Positions 25,539 to 33,636 of a stretch of 64,000 nucleotides of DNA are shown here, one piece after another. The stretch's first letter is position 1; every line of letters begins with the position of its first letter. The DNA is taken from positions 36,908 to 100,907 of the forward strand of contig JAUVXF010000008.1 of assembly GCA_030603695.1 (NCBI GenBank), read 5' to 3'. Made by a program: the position numbers and the translations under genes. The stretch comes from Natronohydrobacter sp. Its GTDB lineage: Bacteria > Pseudomonadota > Alphaproteobacteria > Rhodobacterales > Rhodobacteraceae. The notes under the pieces are model-generated. The model was not told where the DNA came from. It worked only from the letters and a program-made list of their open reading frames with translations, and searched no databases.

Positions 25539-26395
25539 ATCACAACCCTTGCCTTTGCCGCCATTACCGAGGCTGATATCCGCGCCATCCACAAACGCCA
25601 CCCGCGCGCGTTTGGCAATCCGTTGGTGACAGCGCTGAAAATCGGAAGGTGGGTGTTTATTCTGCTCTATCTGGCATGGTCGTGCACCTGTTCGAAGTGG
25701 GAAAACTGCTGAATGCCTTTGATCGGGCATGGCAGCTTCTGTCCCGGATGGTTGTCTGGCGCGAGATGGAAACCTGGCAATATGCCAATATCTATCGCGG
25801 CATTGCCCAGACCATTGCCATGGCCTTTCTGGGCACGCTTCTGGGCACGGTATTTGCGCTGATGCTGGCCTTTTTTGCGGCGCGCAACACCATGCCTGTG
25901 GGGATTATCCGCCACGGGGTGCGCCGCTTGCTGGATGTTTTCCGCGGGATCGATTCCGTGGTCTGGGGTCTGGTCTTTGTGCGCGCGGTGGGGCTTGGGC
26001 CTTTGGCGGGGGTGCTGGCCATCTGGATTTCCGACATGGGCAATCTGGCCAAACTCTATTCCGAGGCGATTGAGAATATCGACCGCAAGCAAGTGGAAGG
26101 CGTGCGCGCCACAGGGGCAGATACGGGCCGGATCATCCGCTTTGGCTATCTGCCGCAAATCCTGCCCGTGTTCATCTCGCTCTCGCTCTATTCCCTCGAA
26201 TCCTCTACCCGCTCTGCCACCATATTGGGGCTTGTGGGGGCAGGCGGGATCGGGATGATCATTATCGAGCGGTTCCGCGCGGGATTGTTTGACCAGGTGG
26301 CCTTTGTGGTGCTCAATGTGCTGGTGGTGATTGCGGTGATCGACTGGGGGTCGGGCCTGATCCGCAAGCGGTTCATTGGTGAACGCGGGCACTGA
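25539..26395 (+). pseudogene. phnE: phnE-like phosphonate ABC permease, start codon lost and frameshifted
   Basis: Inner-membrane permease of a phosphonate importer, now broken. From 25539 the frame reads ITTLAFAAITEADIRAIH and on to WVFILLYLAW, which is PhnE-like. But the codon placed 7 nt after AAGGAGG is ATC where ATG would be expected. Near 25675 the frame is lost and a stop comes 10 codons later. PhnE similarity resumes one frame over (MVVHLFEVGKLLNAF) and continues to 26395, with the coupling loop EGVRATGADTGRIIRFGYLP. A single-base deletion explains the shift. A 239-aa product from ATG 25676 is conceivable but lacks the first membrane helix. No phnC or phnD remains next to it; the 230 nt between iolB and this gene hold nothing I recognise. 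Confidence 0.78.
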
Positions 26396-26467
26396 ACAGG
26401 TGGTATCAGAAGCGCGCCTGCCGGGGCCTCTGGCGGGCGTGTGGTTGCAACAGGAAAGGGCCGCGCA

Positions 26468-27100
26468 ATGACGCGCCAGCTATCGCCCGAAGGGGCGCTT
26501 ATTCATCCAGAGTGCAAGATCACCGATTGCGCCTTTGGGGCCTATACCGAGATTGGGGCGGGATCGGTGCTGCTGAACAGCCGTTTCGGGGATTACAGCT
26601 ATTGCGGGCGCGGCTGTGATATTGCCAATGCCAGCATTGGCAAATTTGCCAATATCGCGGCCAATGTGCGGATTGGCCCCACAGATCACCCGATGCACCG
26701 CGCCAGCCTGCACCATTTCCTATATCGCTCGGATATGTATTGGCCCGATGAAGGCCCGGATGCGGCATTCTTTGCCGCCCGTGCCGCGCGGCGGGTAACA
26801 ATCGGGCATGATGTCTGGATCGGGCATGGCGCGATTATCCGGCCAGACGTGACTATCGGGCATGGCGCGGTGATTGGGGCAGGCGCCGTGGTCACGCGCG
26901 ATGTGGCACCTTATACGATTGTGGTGGGGGTTCCGGCGGAAAAACTGCGCCGCCGCTTTCCCAAACAGATCGCGCGGCGGCTAACCGAACTGGCTTGGTG
27001 GGATTGGGATCATGACCGTTTGCGCATGGCCCTTCCCGATTTCCGCCAGATGGAGGTGGACGCCTTCCTCGCGAAATACGAGGATGTGACATTGCATTGA
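26468..27100 (+). CDS. Phosphonate-cluster hexapeptide acetyltransferase (DapH/VatD type)
   Basis: Left-handed beta-helix acyltransferase, 210 aa from ATG 26468. Hexapeptide repeats are evident (VTIGHDVWIGHGAIIR, VTIGHGAVIGAGAVVTR), followed by VVGVPAEKLRRRF, a classic C-terminal end of the repeat domain. Proteins of this type recur in alphaproteobacterial phn clusters, although their substrate is not established. It lies 72 nt after the phnE remnant. Its 3' end overlaps the extended tail of the convergent Nudix gene by about 209 nt, an abnormal overlap that suggests the Nudix gene lost its stop. Confidence 0.8.
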   Translation: MTRQLSPEGALIHPECKITDCAFGAYTEIGAGSVLLNSRFGDYSYCGRGCDIANASIGKFANIAANVRIGPTDHPMHRASLHHFLYRSDMYWPDEGPDAAFFAARAARRVTIGHDVWIGHGAIIRPDVTIGHGAVIGAGAVVTRDVAPYTIVVGVPAEKLRRRFPKQIARRLTELAWWDWDHDRLRMALPDFRQMEVDAFLAKYEDVTLH

Positions 27101-27656
27101 TCGCCATTCCGGCGGCCAGAGAACACGCGCTCAGTTTGCCCAAAAACCGCTCCAGATTGGGGTCAGTGTCATCAAATGGCGCATCATCAAAACGAAACCA
27201 GCGCATCGTGCGATATTCGCGCCTGTCATAATCGGGAACAAGGCCCGCCGCGCCGTGCAGCGGATACCACAGCGATACATCCTCATGCGGGTTTGCGCCG
27301 ATGGTTTCGGCAATCGTCAGGAAAGTAGGCGCATCTTGCATGAAATGCGCGCTCATGCGCAGTTCTTCTAGACATTCGCGCCGCACTGTGTCGCGCGGGT
27401 GCTCGCCTGGCTGTATATGCCCGCCCGGTGGCAACCACAGGCCCGAACTGATGTGATCCCCCAGCAAGATATGGCCCTTGTCCACTACCGGAAAGTAGCT
27501 GACCAGATGCATGGCCGGGGTTGCAGGCGGGGCGATCCGGCACAATGGCGCGCCCGATTGCACCCAATCGCGCGCGCGGCTCAGATGATCCAATTCCAGC
27601 AGATCGCAAGGGCGGATCAGGCGCAATTCTGCCGTGATCAGGGCGGCATAACTCAT
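26892..27656 (-). CDS. Nudix hydrolase with run-on C-terminus
   Basis: Nudix-family protein, 254 aa from ATG 27656, which overlaps the phnM stop as ATGA. The Nudix box is visible around GGHIQPGEHPRDTVRREC followed by LEEL, and the fold appears complete by RFLGKLS (about residue 188). Beyond that, about 65 residues are low-complexity and lie mostly antisense to the acetyltransferase gene, so the natural stop has probably been lost. Nudix enzymes hydrolyse nucleoside-diphosphate-linked compounds; here a role in phosphonate or ribose-phosphate metabolism is only suggested by its place after phnF and phnM. Confidence 0.7.
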   Translation of the reverse strand: MSYAALITAELRLIRPCDLLELDHLSRARDWVQSGAPLCRIAPPATPAMHLVSYFPVVDKGHILLGDHISSGLWLPPGGHIQPGEHPRDTVRRECLEELRMSAHFMQDAPTFLTIAETIGANPHEDVSLWYPLHGAAGLVPDYDRREYRTMRWFRFDDAPFDDTDPNLERFLGKLSACSLAAGMAINAMSHPRISRGRRPPPSGGNREGPCANGHDPNPTKPVRLAAARSVWESGGAVFPPEPPPQSYKVPHRA

Positions 27657-28834
27657 TGCGCGGCAAGGGCTATGGGGCAATCCGCGCGCACCAGCCGCGC
27701 GGCGGCCTGCCCGCTGGCAAAGGCAATCTGGCCGCCTGCAATTGTGGCTTCTATCCGGCGGGTATTGGGGTTCAAGACCACCAGATCGGCGCGCTGGCCC
27801 GGCACAAGCTGGCCACGATCCGCAAGGCCCATGATCTGCGCGGGCCGGGTGGAGATCATTTCCCACGCATGGGCAAAAGACAAGACCCGCGCATCGGCAA
27901 TGGCCCAAGCGGCTTGCGCCAGCGCGGGGATGTAGTAATCCGAGATCAGCGCATCGCATAGCCCCTCTTCCACCAGCGCCATCGCGGCAATATTGCCCGA
28001 TTGCGACCCGCCGCGCACGATATTGGGCGCGCCCATCAACACAGGCTCTTGCGCCGCGCGCGCGGCGCGTGCGGCGTCCATCGTGGTGGGGAATTCACAT
28101 ATTGCAGCGCCTATGCCGCGATAGAAGGCGCGGGTCTGGGCGTCTGTGTCATCATGCGATCCAAGCGTCACCCCGGCGGCGCAGAGATCGGCGGCCAGTG
28201 CTGTCAGAAAGGCGGGGATTTCGGGATCGGCCTGTTTGGCTGCGCGCACAATCGCAAGCAAATCTTCTGGCAGATGCCCATTCTGCGCGGCCCATGCGGC
28301 AAAGCGGGCGGGCTTTGCCACTGAAAGTTCCAGCGCCTCTGGCACGTGATTGTTGAACACGATGTAATCCAGATGATAATCGCGCACCGCCGCCATCAGG
28401 GCCGCATGGTCGCGCGGCATATGGGTTTCAAACCGCAATTGGATGCGGATATCACAGAGCAGGCGATGGGCAATCTGGCGACGCGCTTCCATCAGGGCAA
28501 CAGCTTCGTCCGGCGCGCGTGATCCGCCCTCCCATGACCAGCTTTGCGCAAACCAGGCCGTTGTCACCCCCTGAGAGGCCAGTTCCACATCCGCCGCTTG
28601 CAGCGCCGCGCGTTTTTCAAACGGCGCGCTGGGGCGGGGGCGGATATGGCGCTCGAACCCGTCGCCATGCAGATCAACGATTCCCGGCAACAGCCAGTAG
28701 CCAGAGAGATCAATCTCGCGCGCCCCCGGTTGCGATACGGAAAACCGGCCCCCGGTGATGGCGAGATCACATTCTTCCAGCGTGCTGTCCAAAAGGCATA
28801 GCGCGCCTGTCAGGCGTAAAGGGTGGGGTGTCAT
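27653..28834 (-). CDS. phnM: PhnM-like amidohydrolase (ribose 1-phosphonate 5-triphosphate diphosphatase type), intact
   Basis: Metal-dependent hydrolase, 393 aa. PhnM family segments include PGIVDLHGDGFERH (metal-binding His), SHDDTDAQT, ICEFPTTMDAA, MGAPNIVRGGSQSGN and SDYYIPAL. PhnM removes diphosphate from alpha-D-ribose 1-methylphosphonate 5-triphosphate in the C-P lyase pathway. The start overlaps the phnF remnant's stop (ATGA), so phnF-phnM-nudix once formed a minus-strand unit. A second phnM copy at 33042 is a wreck. The reading frame here is clean, but with phnG, phnH and phnI gone the substrate may no longer be formed. Confidence 0.8.
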   Translation of the reverse strand: MTPHPLRLTGALCLLDSTLEECDLAITGGRFSVSQPGAREIDLSGYWLLPGIVDLHGDGFERHIRPRPSAPFEKRAALQAADVELASQGVTTAWFAQSWSWEGGSRAPDEAVALMEARRQIAHRLLCDIRIQLRFETHMPRDHAALMAAVRDYHLDYIVFNNHVPEALELSVAKPARFAAWAAQNGHLPEDLLAIVRAAKQADPEIPAFLTALAADLCAAGVTLGSHDDTDAQTRAFYRGIGAAICEFPTTMDAARAARAAQEPVLMGAPNIVRGGSQSGNIAAMALVEEGLCDALISDYYIPALAQAAWAIADARVLSFAHAWEMISTRPAQIMGLADRGQLVPGQRADLVVLNPNTRRIEATIAGGQIAFASGQAAARLVRADCPIALAAQ

Positions 28835-29056
28835 AAACCGGGTTCCTTCGCATTTGGGCGTGGCCTATCGCAGCTTTGCTGCACTGCTGTGACAGTGGGG
28901 CCAGCTTCTGCCCCGTCAAGCACCAATTCAACCCGGCTGCCCACGAAATAGATGCGGCCATATTCAACCGGCACGCCCGCCGCATCTATATTGATCGCTT
29001 CGGCCAATATCAGGGCATCGCCTGTGGTGGTCTGCAAATGCCGCGAGTGGCTGGGC
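28831..29056 (-). pseudogene. phnF: phnF remnant (C-terminal UTRA part only)
   Basis: C-terminal part of a GntR-family phosphonate-operon regulator. The frame reads HLQTTTGDALILAEAI, then GVPVEYGRIYF and SRVELVLDGAE, the end of the UTRA effector domain, and stops at 28831. The GntR HTH and most of the UTRA domain are absent. Upstream of about 29056 the similarity ends and within about 75 nt a phnI remnant begins on the other strand. The right-hand boundary is approximate. The gene cannot make a DNA-binding regulator. Confidence 0.75.
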
Positions 29057-29129
29057 CTGCTGGCGCGCGCGCCGCTGTCCGGCTGGGATGCGGGGCGATT
29101 GGGCGCGCGCTGGTGCAGGGGCGCAGCCC

Positions 29130-29332
29130 CCCGCCACGCCAACCGCCGCTTGCGGCTGCAAGCGCTGACGCGCCGGGATGAGGAATTCGTGCTGTCGCAT
29201 TGCCACAATATCCAATCCAGCGGGTTTCTGGAGCATATCAAGCTGCCCCATTATGTGGATTTTCAGGCCGAGTTGGAATTGATCCGCAAGCTGCGATGCG
29301 AGGCCGCGCAAGGGTTGGAGGCCGCGCAATGA
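29130..29332 (+). pseudogene. phnI: phnI remnant (C-terminal part only)
   Basis: The frame reads ALTRRDEEFVLSHCHNI from 29162, then LEHIKLPHYVDFQAELELI, which matches the extreme C-terminus of PhnI, a core C-P lyase subunit. It ends at 29332, 81 nt before phnJ. About 300 codons of PhnI are missing, along with phnG and phnH, which normally lie between phnF and phnI. No start codon or ribosome-binding site is evident. The left boundary is approximate. Confidence 0.78.
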
Positions 29333-29413
29333 CCCCCCATGTTGCACGCCGCGCGCCCTTGCGTCGCCCACCCGCCCACCCGCTCCGCAAGGGCGCGCAC
29401 AAGGAGAGTTGCC

Positions 29414-30262
29414 ATGACGCAGTATAATTTCGCCTATCTGGATGAAGCCACCAAGCGCATGTTGCGCCGCGCCATTTTGAAAGCCGTGGCCATTCCGGGC
29501 TATCAGGTGCCATTTTCAAGCCGGGAAATGCCCATGCCTTATGGGTGGGGCACAGGTGGTGTGCAGGTAACTGCCGCCTGCCTTGTGCCCGAAGACACGC
29601 TGAAAGTGATTGATCAGGGCGCAGATGACACCACCAATGCTGTCTCCATCCGCAAATTCTTTGCCCGTGTGGCCCAAGTGGCCACAACAGAGGCTACATC
29701 TGCCGCCAGCGTGATCCAGACCCGCCACCGGATACCGGAAACCCTGCTGCAAGAGGGGCAAATCCTGGTCTTTCAGGTGCCCATCCCCGAACCTCTGCGC
29801 TTTCTGGAGCCGCGCGAAACCGAAACCCGCACCATGCACGCGCTGGAGGATTACGGGTTGATGCAGGTCCGGCTATATGAGGATATCGCCCGGCATGGCG
29901 AGATTGCCCGCGCCTATGCCTATCCGGTGCGGGTAGAGGGGCGCTATATCATGGACCCGTCGCCCATCCCGAAATTTGACAACCCAAAGCTGGATAACTC
30001 TGCGGCGTTGCAGTTGTTCGGCGCTGGCCGCGAATGCCGCATCTATGCGGTGCCGCCCTATACACGGGTGGAGAGCCTTGATTTTGACGACTACCCGTTC
30101 ACAGCCACCAAAGCCGCCGGCCAGTGTTGCGCGATCTGTGCTGCTGCCGACAGTTATCTGGATGAGGTGATTACCGATGATGCCGGCGGGCGAATGTTTG
30201 TCTGTTCGGATACGGATTATTGCGCCACCCGCGTGGCCGCACAGGCGGAGGATGCGGCATGA
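29414..30262 (+). CDS. phnJ: Carbon-phosphorus lyase subunit PhnJ, frame intact
   Basis: Radical-SAM C-P lyase catalytic subunit, 282 aa from ATG 29414, preceded by AAGGAGAG. It normally cleaves alpha-D-ribose 1-methylphosphonate 5-phosphate, releasing methane. Cysteines of the iron-sulfur cluster and catalytic site are kept in GQCCAICAAADSYLDE and MFVCSDTDYC. EMPMPYGWGTGGVQ near the N-terminus is typical. Length matches the family. PhnJ acts in a PhnGHIJ complex; G, H and most of I are deleted upstream, together with the native divergent promoter, so this is an orphan that is probably not functional in vivo. Confidence 0.88.
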   Translation: MTQYNFAYLDEATKRMLRRAILKAVAIPGYQVPFSSREMPMPYGWGTGGVQVTAACLVPEDTLKVIDQGADDTTNAVSIRKFFARVAQVATTEATSAASVIQTRHRIPETLLQEGQILVFQVPIPEPLRFLEPRETETRTMHALEDYGLMQVRLYEDIARHGEIARAYAYPVRVEGRYIMDPSPIPKFDNPKLDNSAALQLFGAGRECRIYAVPPYTRVESLDFDDYPFTATKAAGQCCAICAAADSYLDEVITDDAGGRMFVCSDTDYCATRVAAQAEDAA

Positions 30263-31023
30263 CACCGCTTTTGAAGGTCGAAGCCCTCAGCAAATCCTAC
30301 GGCGCGCATCTGGGCTGCGCGGATGTGAATTTCACCCTCTGGCCGGGAGAGGTGATGGGGATTGTGGGTGAAAGCGGATCGGGCAAATCCACGCTTCTCA
30401 ACTGCCTTGCAGGCCATATGCAACCCGATACAGGCCGCGTGATCTTTGATACCCGCGATCATGGCCCGCGCGATACTGTGACCATGCCCACGCCAGAACG
30501 GCGCTGGCTGGCGCGCACGGATTGGGCCTTTGTGCATCAGAACCCGCGCGATGGGCTGCGGATGAATGTCAGCGCCGGGGGCAATGTGGGCGAGCGGCTG
30601 ATGGCAGTGGGCGCGCGCCATTATGGTGATATTCGCGCGCAGGCCGAAGATTGGCTGGGCCGGGTAGAGATTGACGCGCGCCGCATGGATGACCGCCCGC
30701 GCGCCTTTTCCGGCGGGATGCAGCAACGCTTGCAAATTGCGCGCAATCTGGTGACAGGGCCGCGGCTGGTTTTCATGGATGAACCCACAGGCGGGCTGGA
30801 TGTGTCGGTGCAAGCGCGGCTCTTGGATTTGCTGCGCGGGTTGGTGCAGCGCCTTGGCCTGTCTGCCGTGATTGTCACGCATGATCTGGCTGTGGTGCGC
30901 CTGCTGGCTGACCGGCTGATGGTGATGAAGGACGGGCGCGTGGTGGAACAGGGGCTGACAGATCAGGTGCTGGATGATCCGCAACATGCCTATACGCAGC
31001 TTTTGGTAAGCTCGGTTTTGTAG
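30259..31023 (+). CDS. phnK: C-P lyase ABC-type ATPase PhnK
   Basis: 254 aa, ABC-type nucleotide-binding protein that docks on the C-P lyase core complex rather than driving transport. Walker A is GESGSGKST; the Q-loop is FVHQNPRDGLRM, typical of PhnK; signature FSGGMQQRLQIA; Walker B LVFMDEPTGGLDVS; switch VTHDLAV. The start overlaps the phnJ stop by 4 nt. The reading frame is complete, but its partner subunits G, H and I are missing from this locus. Confidence 0.87.
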   Translation: MTPLLKVEALSKSYGAHLGCADVNFTLWPGEVMGIVGESGSGKSTLLNCLAGHMQPDTGRVIFDTRDHGPRDTVTMPTPERRWLARTDWAFVHQNPRDGLRMNVSAGGNVGERLMAVGARHYGDIRAQAEDWLGRVEIDARRMDDRPRAFSGGMQQRLQIARNLVTGPRLVFMDEPTGGLDVSVQARLLDLLRGLVQRLGLSAVIVTHDLAVVRLLADRLMVMKDGRVVEQGLTDQVLDDPQHAYTQLLVSSVL

Positions 31024-31071
31024 GTGTGATAGGCGCGTGTCTGACAAGTTTTGCAGGGAAGAGGGGCAGGG

Positions 31072-31758
31072 ATGATCGAGATTTCTGAAGTGGGCAAGCG
31101 CTTTGTGCTGCATAATCAGGGCGGGGCCGTGCTGCCAGTGATGGAAGGGGCCAGCCTGACTGTCGCGCCGGGTGAATGCATGGCGCTGGTGGGGGCATCG
31201 GGGGCAGGGAAATCTACCCTGATGCGCATGATCTGGGGCAATTACCGCTGTGACGAGGGGTCGATCCGCGTGGCGGGGGTAGAGCTTTGCAAGGCAGAAC
31301 CGCGCGCGGTTATCGCGCTGCGCCGCCAAAGCCTTGGCTATGTCAGCCAGTTTTTGCGCGTGATCCCGCGTGTGCCCACAGTGCAGATTGTGGCAGAGCC
31401 GCTTTTGGCGCAGGGGGTGGGGGAAGATATGGCCCTGGCCCGCGCGCACGCCATGCTGGCGCGGCTCAATATCCCGCAGCGCCTGTGGGGCCTGTCGCCC
31501 ACCACGTTTTCCGGGGGCGAACAACAGCGCGTCAATATCGCGCGCGGCTTTATCCATGATTGGCCCGTCATGCTGCTGGACGAACCCACGGCCAGCCTTG
31601 ATGCGGCCAATCGTGCCGTCGTGCTGGAACTGATCACACAGGCCAAGGCGCGCGGCGCGGGCATTCTGGGCATTTTCCACGATGCCGAGGCCCGCGCGGC
31701 TGTCTGCGAGCGCGAGGTGGATGTCACCCGCTTTACCCCCGCGCGCGGTGAGGCATGA
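31072..31758 (+). CDS. phnL: C-P lyase ABC-type ATPase PhnL
   Basis: 228 aa from ATG 31072, after GAGGGGCAGGG. PhnL is an ABC-type protein needed with PhnGHI to form the ribose triphosphate phosphonate. Walker A GASGAGKST, Q-loop YVSQFLRVIPRV (typical of PhnL), signature FSGGEQQRVNIA, Walker B MLLDEPTASLD and FHDAEARAAVCE are present. It is separated from phnK by 48 nt and overlaps phnN by 4 nt. The frame is intact despite loss of the upstream core genes. Confidence 0.87.
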   Translation: MIEISEVGKRFVLHNQGGAVLPVMEGASLTVAPGECMALVGASGAGKSTLMRMIWGNYRCDEGSIRVAGVELCKAEPRAVIALRRQSLGYVSQFLRVIPRVPTVQIVAEPLLAQGVGEDMALARAHAMLARLNIPQRLWGLSPTTFSGGEQQRVNIARGFIHDWPVMLLDEPTASLDAANRAVVLELITQAKARGAGILGIFHDAEARAAVCEREVDVTRFTPARGEA

Positions 31759-32303
31759 GCGGCGCAGGGCTGCTGGTGGCGGTTGTTGGCCCCTCTGGGG
31801 TGGGCAAGGATACGCTGCTGGCCGCGCTGGCCCAGGCGCGGCCCGATATCGTGGTGGCCCGGCGGATCATTACCCGCCCGGCAGATGCAGGCGGAGAGGA
31901 TCATTTTGCCGTGTCAGACGCGCTGTTTGATGCGCAACTGGCTATGGGGCGCTATGCCTTTCACTGGGGCGCACATGGGCTGCACTATGCCATCCCGGCC
32001 AGCATTGATGCCGATCTGTCGGCTGGCAAGGTGGTGGTTTTCAACGGCTCGCGCAAGGCGCTGGCCGGGATCAGGGCAACCTATCCCCGGCTTTTGGTGC
32101 TGATGATAACCGCCCCGGCAGCGGTGTTGGCCGCACGCCTGCGCACACGCGGGCGTGAAACCGCGCGCGAGATTGCCGCACGCCTGAAGCGTGCCGAACT
32201 GGCGGCCCCGGAAGGGGCGCATGTGATCGTGAATGACACCACACCACAGGCCGCTGTAGCGCAAATGATCGCGGCCATTACCCGCGCAATGGAATGCGCC
32301 TGA
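31755..32303 (+). CDS. phnN: Ribose 1,5-bisphosphate phosphokinase
   Basis: 182 aa, guanylate-kinase-like P-loop kinase that forms PRPP from ribose 1,5-bisphosphate after C-P cleavage. Walker A is GPSGVGKD; RRIITRPADAGGEDH and FHWGAHGLHYAIP fit PhnN; FNGSRKAL and the C-terminal LKRAELAAP are family-like. It overlaps phnL by 4 nt at the start and the convergent DUF1045 gene by 26 nt at the end. The frame is intact. Confidence 0.85.
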   Translation: MSGAGLLVAVVGPSGVGKDTLLAALAQARPDIVVARRIITRPADAGGEDHFAVSDALFDAQLAMGRYAFHWGAHGLHYAIPASIDADLSAGKVVVFNGSRKALAGIRATYPRLLVLMITAPAAVLAARLRTRGRETAREIAARLKRAELAAPEGAHVIVNDTTPQAAVAQMIAAITRAMECA

Positions 32304-32958
32304 GCAGATGGAAACGCCCCGCTTCATCCTCGCCAAAGACACACAGGGCATCAATGGCGTGCGGCTTGGCCAAGGCCGGGCCGAACCAGCCATGCGCCGC
32401 GCGCAAGGCGTCTTGCATCTGGGCGTCAGGCAATCGGCCGGTAAGCGTGATATGGAAGCGAAATTCATCCATCACATAGGGATAGCCCCAAAGCGCCAGC
32501 AAGTGTTCCTGCCGCGCGCTCAGCCCCGCCGCGCGGCGGCGCGCAAGCTCGCTCTCCGTGGCAGGGGCGCGAAAGGGATCAAGCGCGCGCACGATTTCGG
32601 CGGCGCAATCGCTCAGGGCCTGGGGCTGGGGGGTGGGCACAATGGCCAAAAACCCGTCCAGCGATTTCAGGTGCAGCGCGCCCAGATCTACCGGGGCCAG
32701 ATCATCTGCCAGCGCCTCTACCCCATCCAGAAAGCTTGCAACACTGCCGCGCAGCCGCATGGGCGGCTTGATCGTGCCATGCAGCCCATATTTGCGCGGG
32801 GTTGCGGTCATGCTTGCCAGATCAAGCCCCAGATCAGGATACGCCCGTGCCGCGCCTGTTTCGGCATCCCAGCCCAGCCATGCAGCCCCGGCCTGCGCCA
32901 GATCACTGCGCGGGTTGGGGGCGTAATAGACGGCAAATCTTTGGAACCTCTCCAACAT
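32278..32958 (-). CDS. DUF1045 phosphonate-cluster protein
   Basis: 226 aa, of the 2H-phosphoesterase-like DUF1045 family frequently found in phn clusters. It starts MLERFQRFAVYYAPNP and carries two H-x-T-type motifs, KYGLHGTIKPP and RFHITLTGR, as in 2H phosphoesterases. The reaction is not established; a role in processing cyclic ribose phosphates is plausible. It runs opposite to phnN and overlaps its 3' end by 26 nt; divergent from the broken phnM copy. Confidence 0.8.
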   Translation of the reverse strand: MLERFQRFAVYYAPNPRSDLAQAGAAWLGWDAETGAARAYPDLGLDLASMTATPRKYGLHGTIKPPMRLRGSVASFLDGVEALADDLAPVDLGALHLKSLDGFLAIVPTPQPQALSDCAAEIVRALDPFRAPATESELARRRAAGLSARQEHLLALWGYPYVMDEFRFHITLTGRLPDAQMQDALRAAHGWFGPALAKPHAIDALCVFGEDEAGRFHLLRRIPLRG

Positions 32959-33041
32959 CTGTAATCCCCTGCTGTGTCACGGCCCCCGCCTGCCACGGCA
33001 CTGTGACACCGCCATGACACCAAAGGCAAGGACGCCCAACC

Positions 33042-33546
33042 ATGACAGAAACAATCCTCGCAAATGCGCAACTCGTGCTGCCAGATGAGGTGCGGCGCGG
33101 TGCGCTGATCATCCGCGATGGGTGATTGCGGCAATTGATGACAGCCCGGCACTGCCCAAAGGCGCGGTAGATTGCGGCGGTGATCTGATTGCGCCCGGCC
33201 TGATCGAATTGCATACGGACAATCTGGAACGCCATCTGGCCCCGCGCCCCGGCGTGGATTGGCCCCATGCCAGCGCCGTGATTGTGCCCATGACCGCGAA
33301 TAGGTGGGCACTGGCATTGCAACCGTGTTTGATGCGCTGCGCATGGGTGCACTGTTGTGCGATGATGCGCGCGGGCGCGGCCGCTATGCCCGCGCCCTGG
33401 CCAGTGAAATTCTGGACATGCGCGACCTTGGCGCGCTGAAAATCAGCCATTACCTGCATCTGCGCGCCGATCTGATCCGCGTGGCGCTGCCGGGTGCTGT
33501 TCCCATGTTGCAAGCCGTCTGGGTGCGCGGCGCGCGCGTGGCCTGA
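33042..33546 (+). pseudogene. phnM: phnM pseudogene: two frameshifts and a large internal deletion
   Basis: Starts well (MTETILANAQLVLPDE from ATG 33042) but meets TGA at 33123 after 27 codons. PhnM similarity resumes one frame over (VIAAIDDSPALPKG, then GLIELHTDNLERH), consistent with loss of one G in GGGTGG. A second shift follows near 33270-33305. The next frame reads GTGIATVFDALRMGALL through LKISHYLHLRA, then joins directly to DLIRVALPGAVPM and the end VRGARVA. About 200 central residues, including the metal-binding core, are absent. The join lies at CGCGCCGATCTG, where a short repeat could have mediated deletion. No product can be functional. Confidence 0.85.
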
Positions 33547-33636
33547 TAGGCCCCCCCCGCTATTCGATTTGCGAAATCCGGCAAGGGGCTGCACTATGGG
33601 GCGACTGCTGGCATGCAAGGAATGGGGGCGAAACAG

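Noticed and set aside
25263..25712. 149-codon frame starting at GTG 25263 as a real gene
   Set aside because: Its first part overlaps the end of iolB and has no similarity; only the part after 25539 is PhnE-like, so I treated it as the phnE remnant.
25309..33600. Insertion sequence or integrase as the cause of phn decay
   Set aside because: No transposase frame, terminal inverted repeats or target duplications were found; the scars look like point changes and plain deletions.
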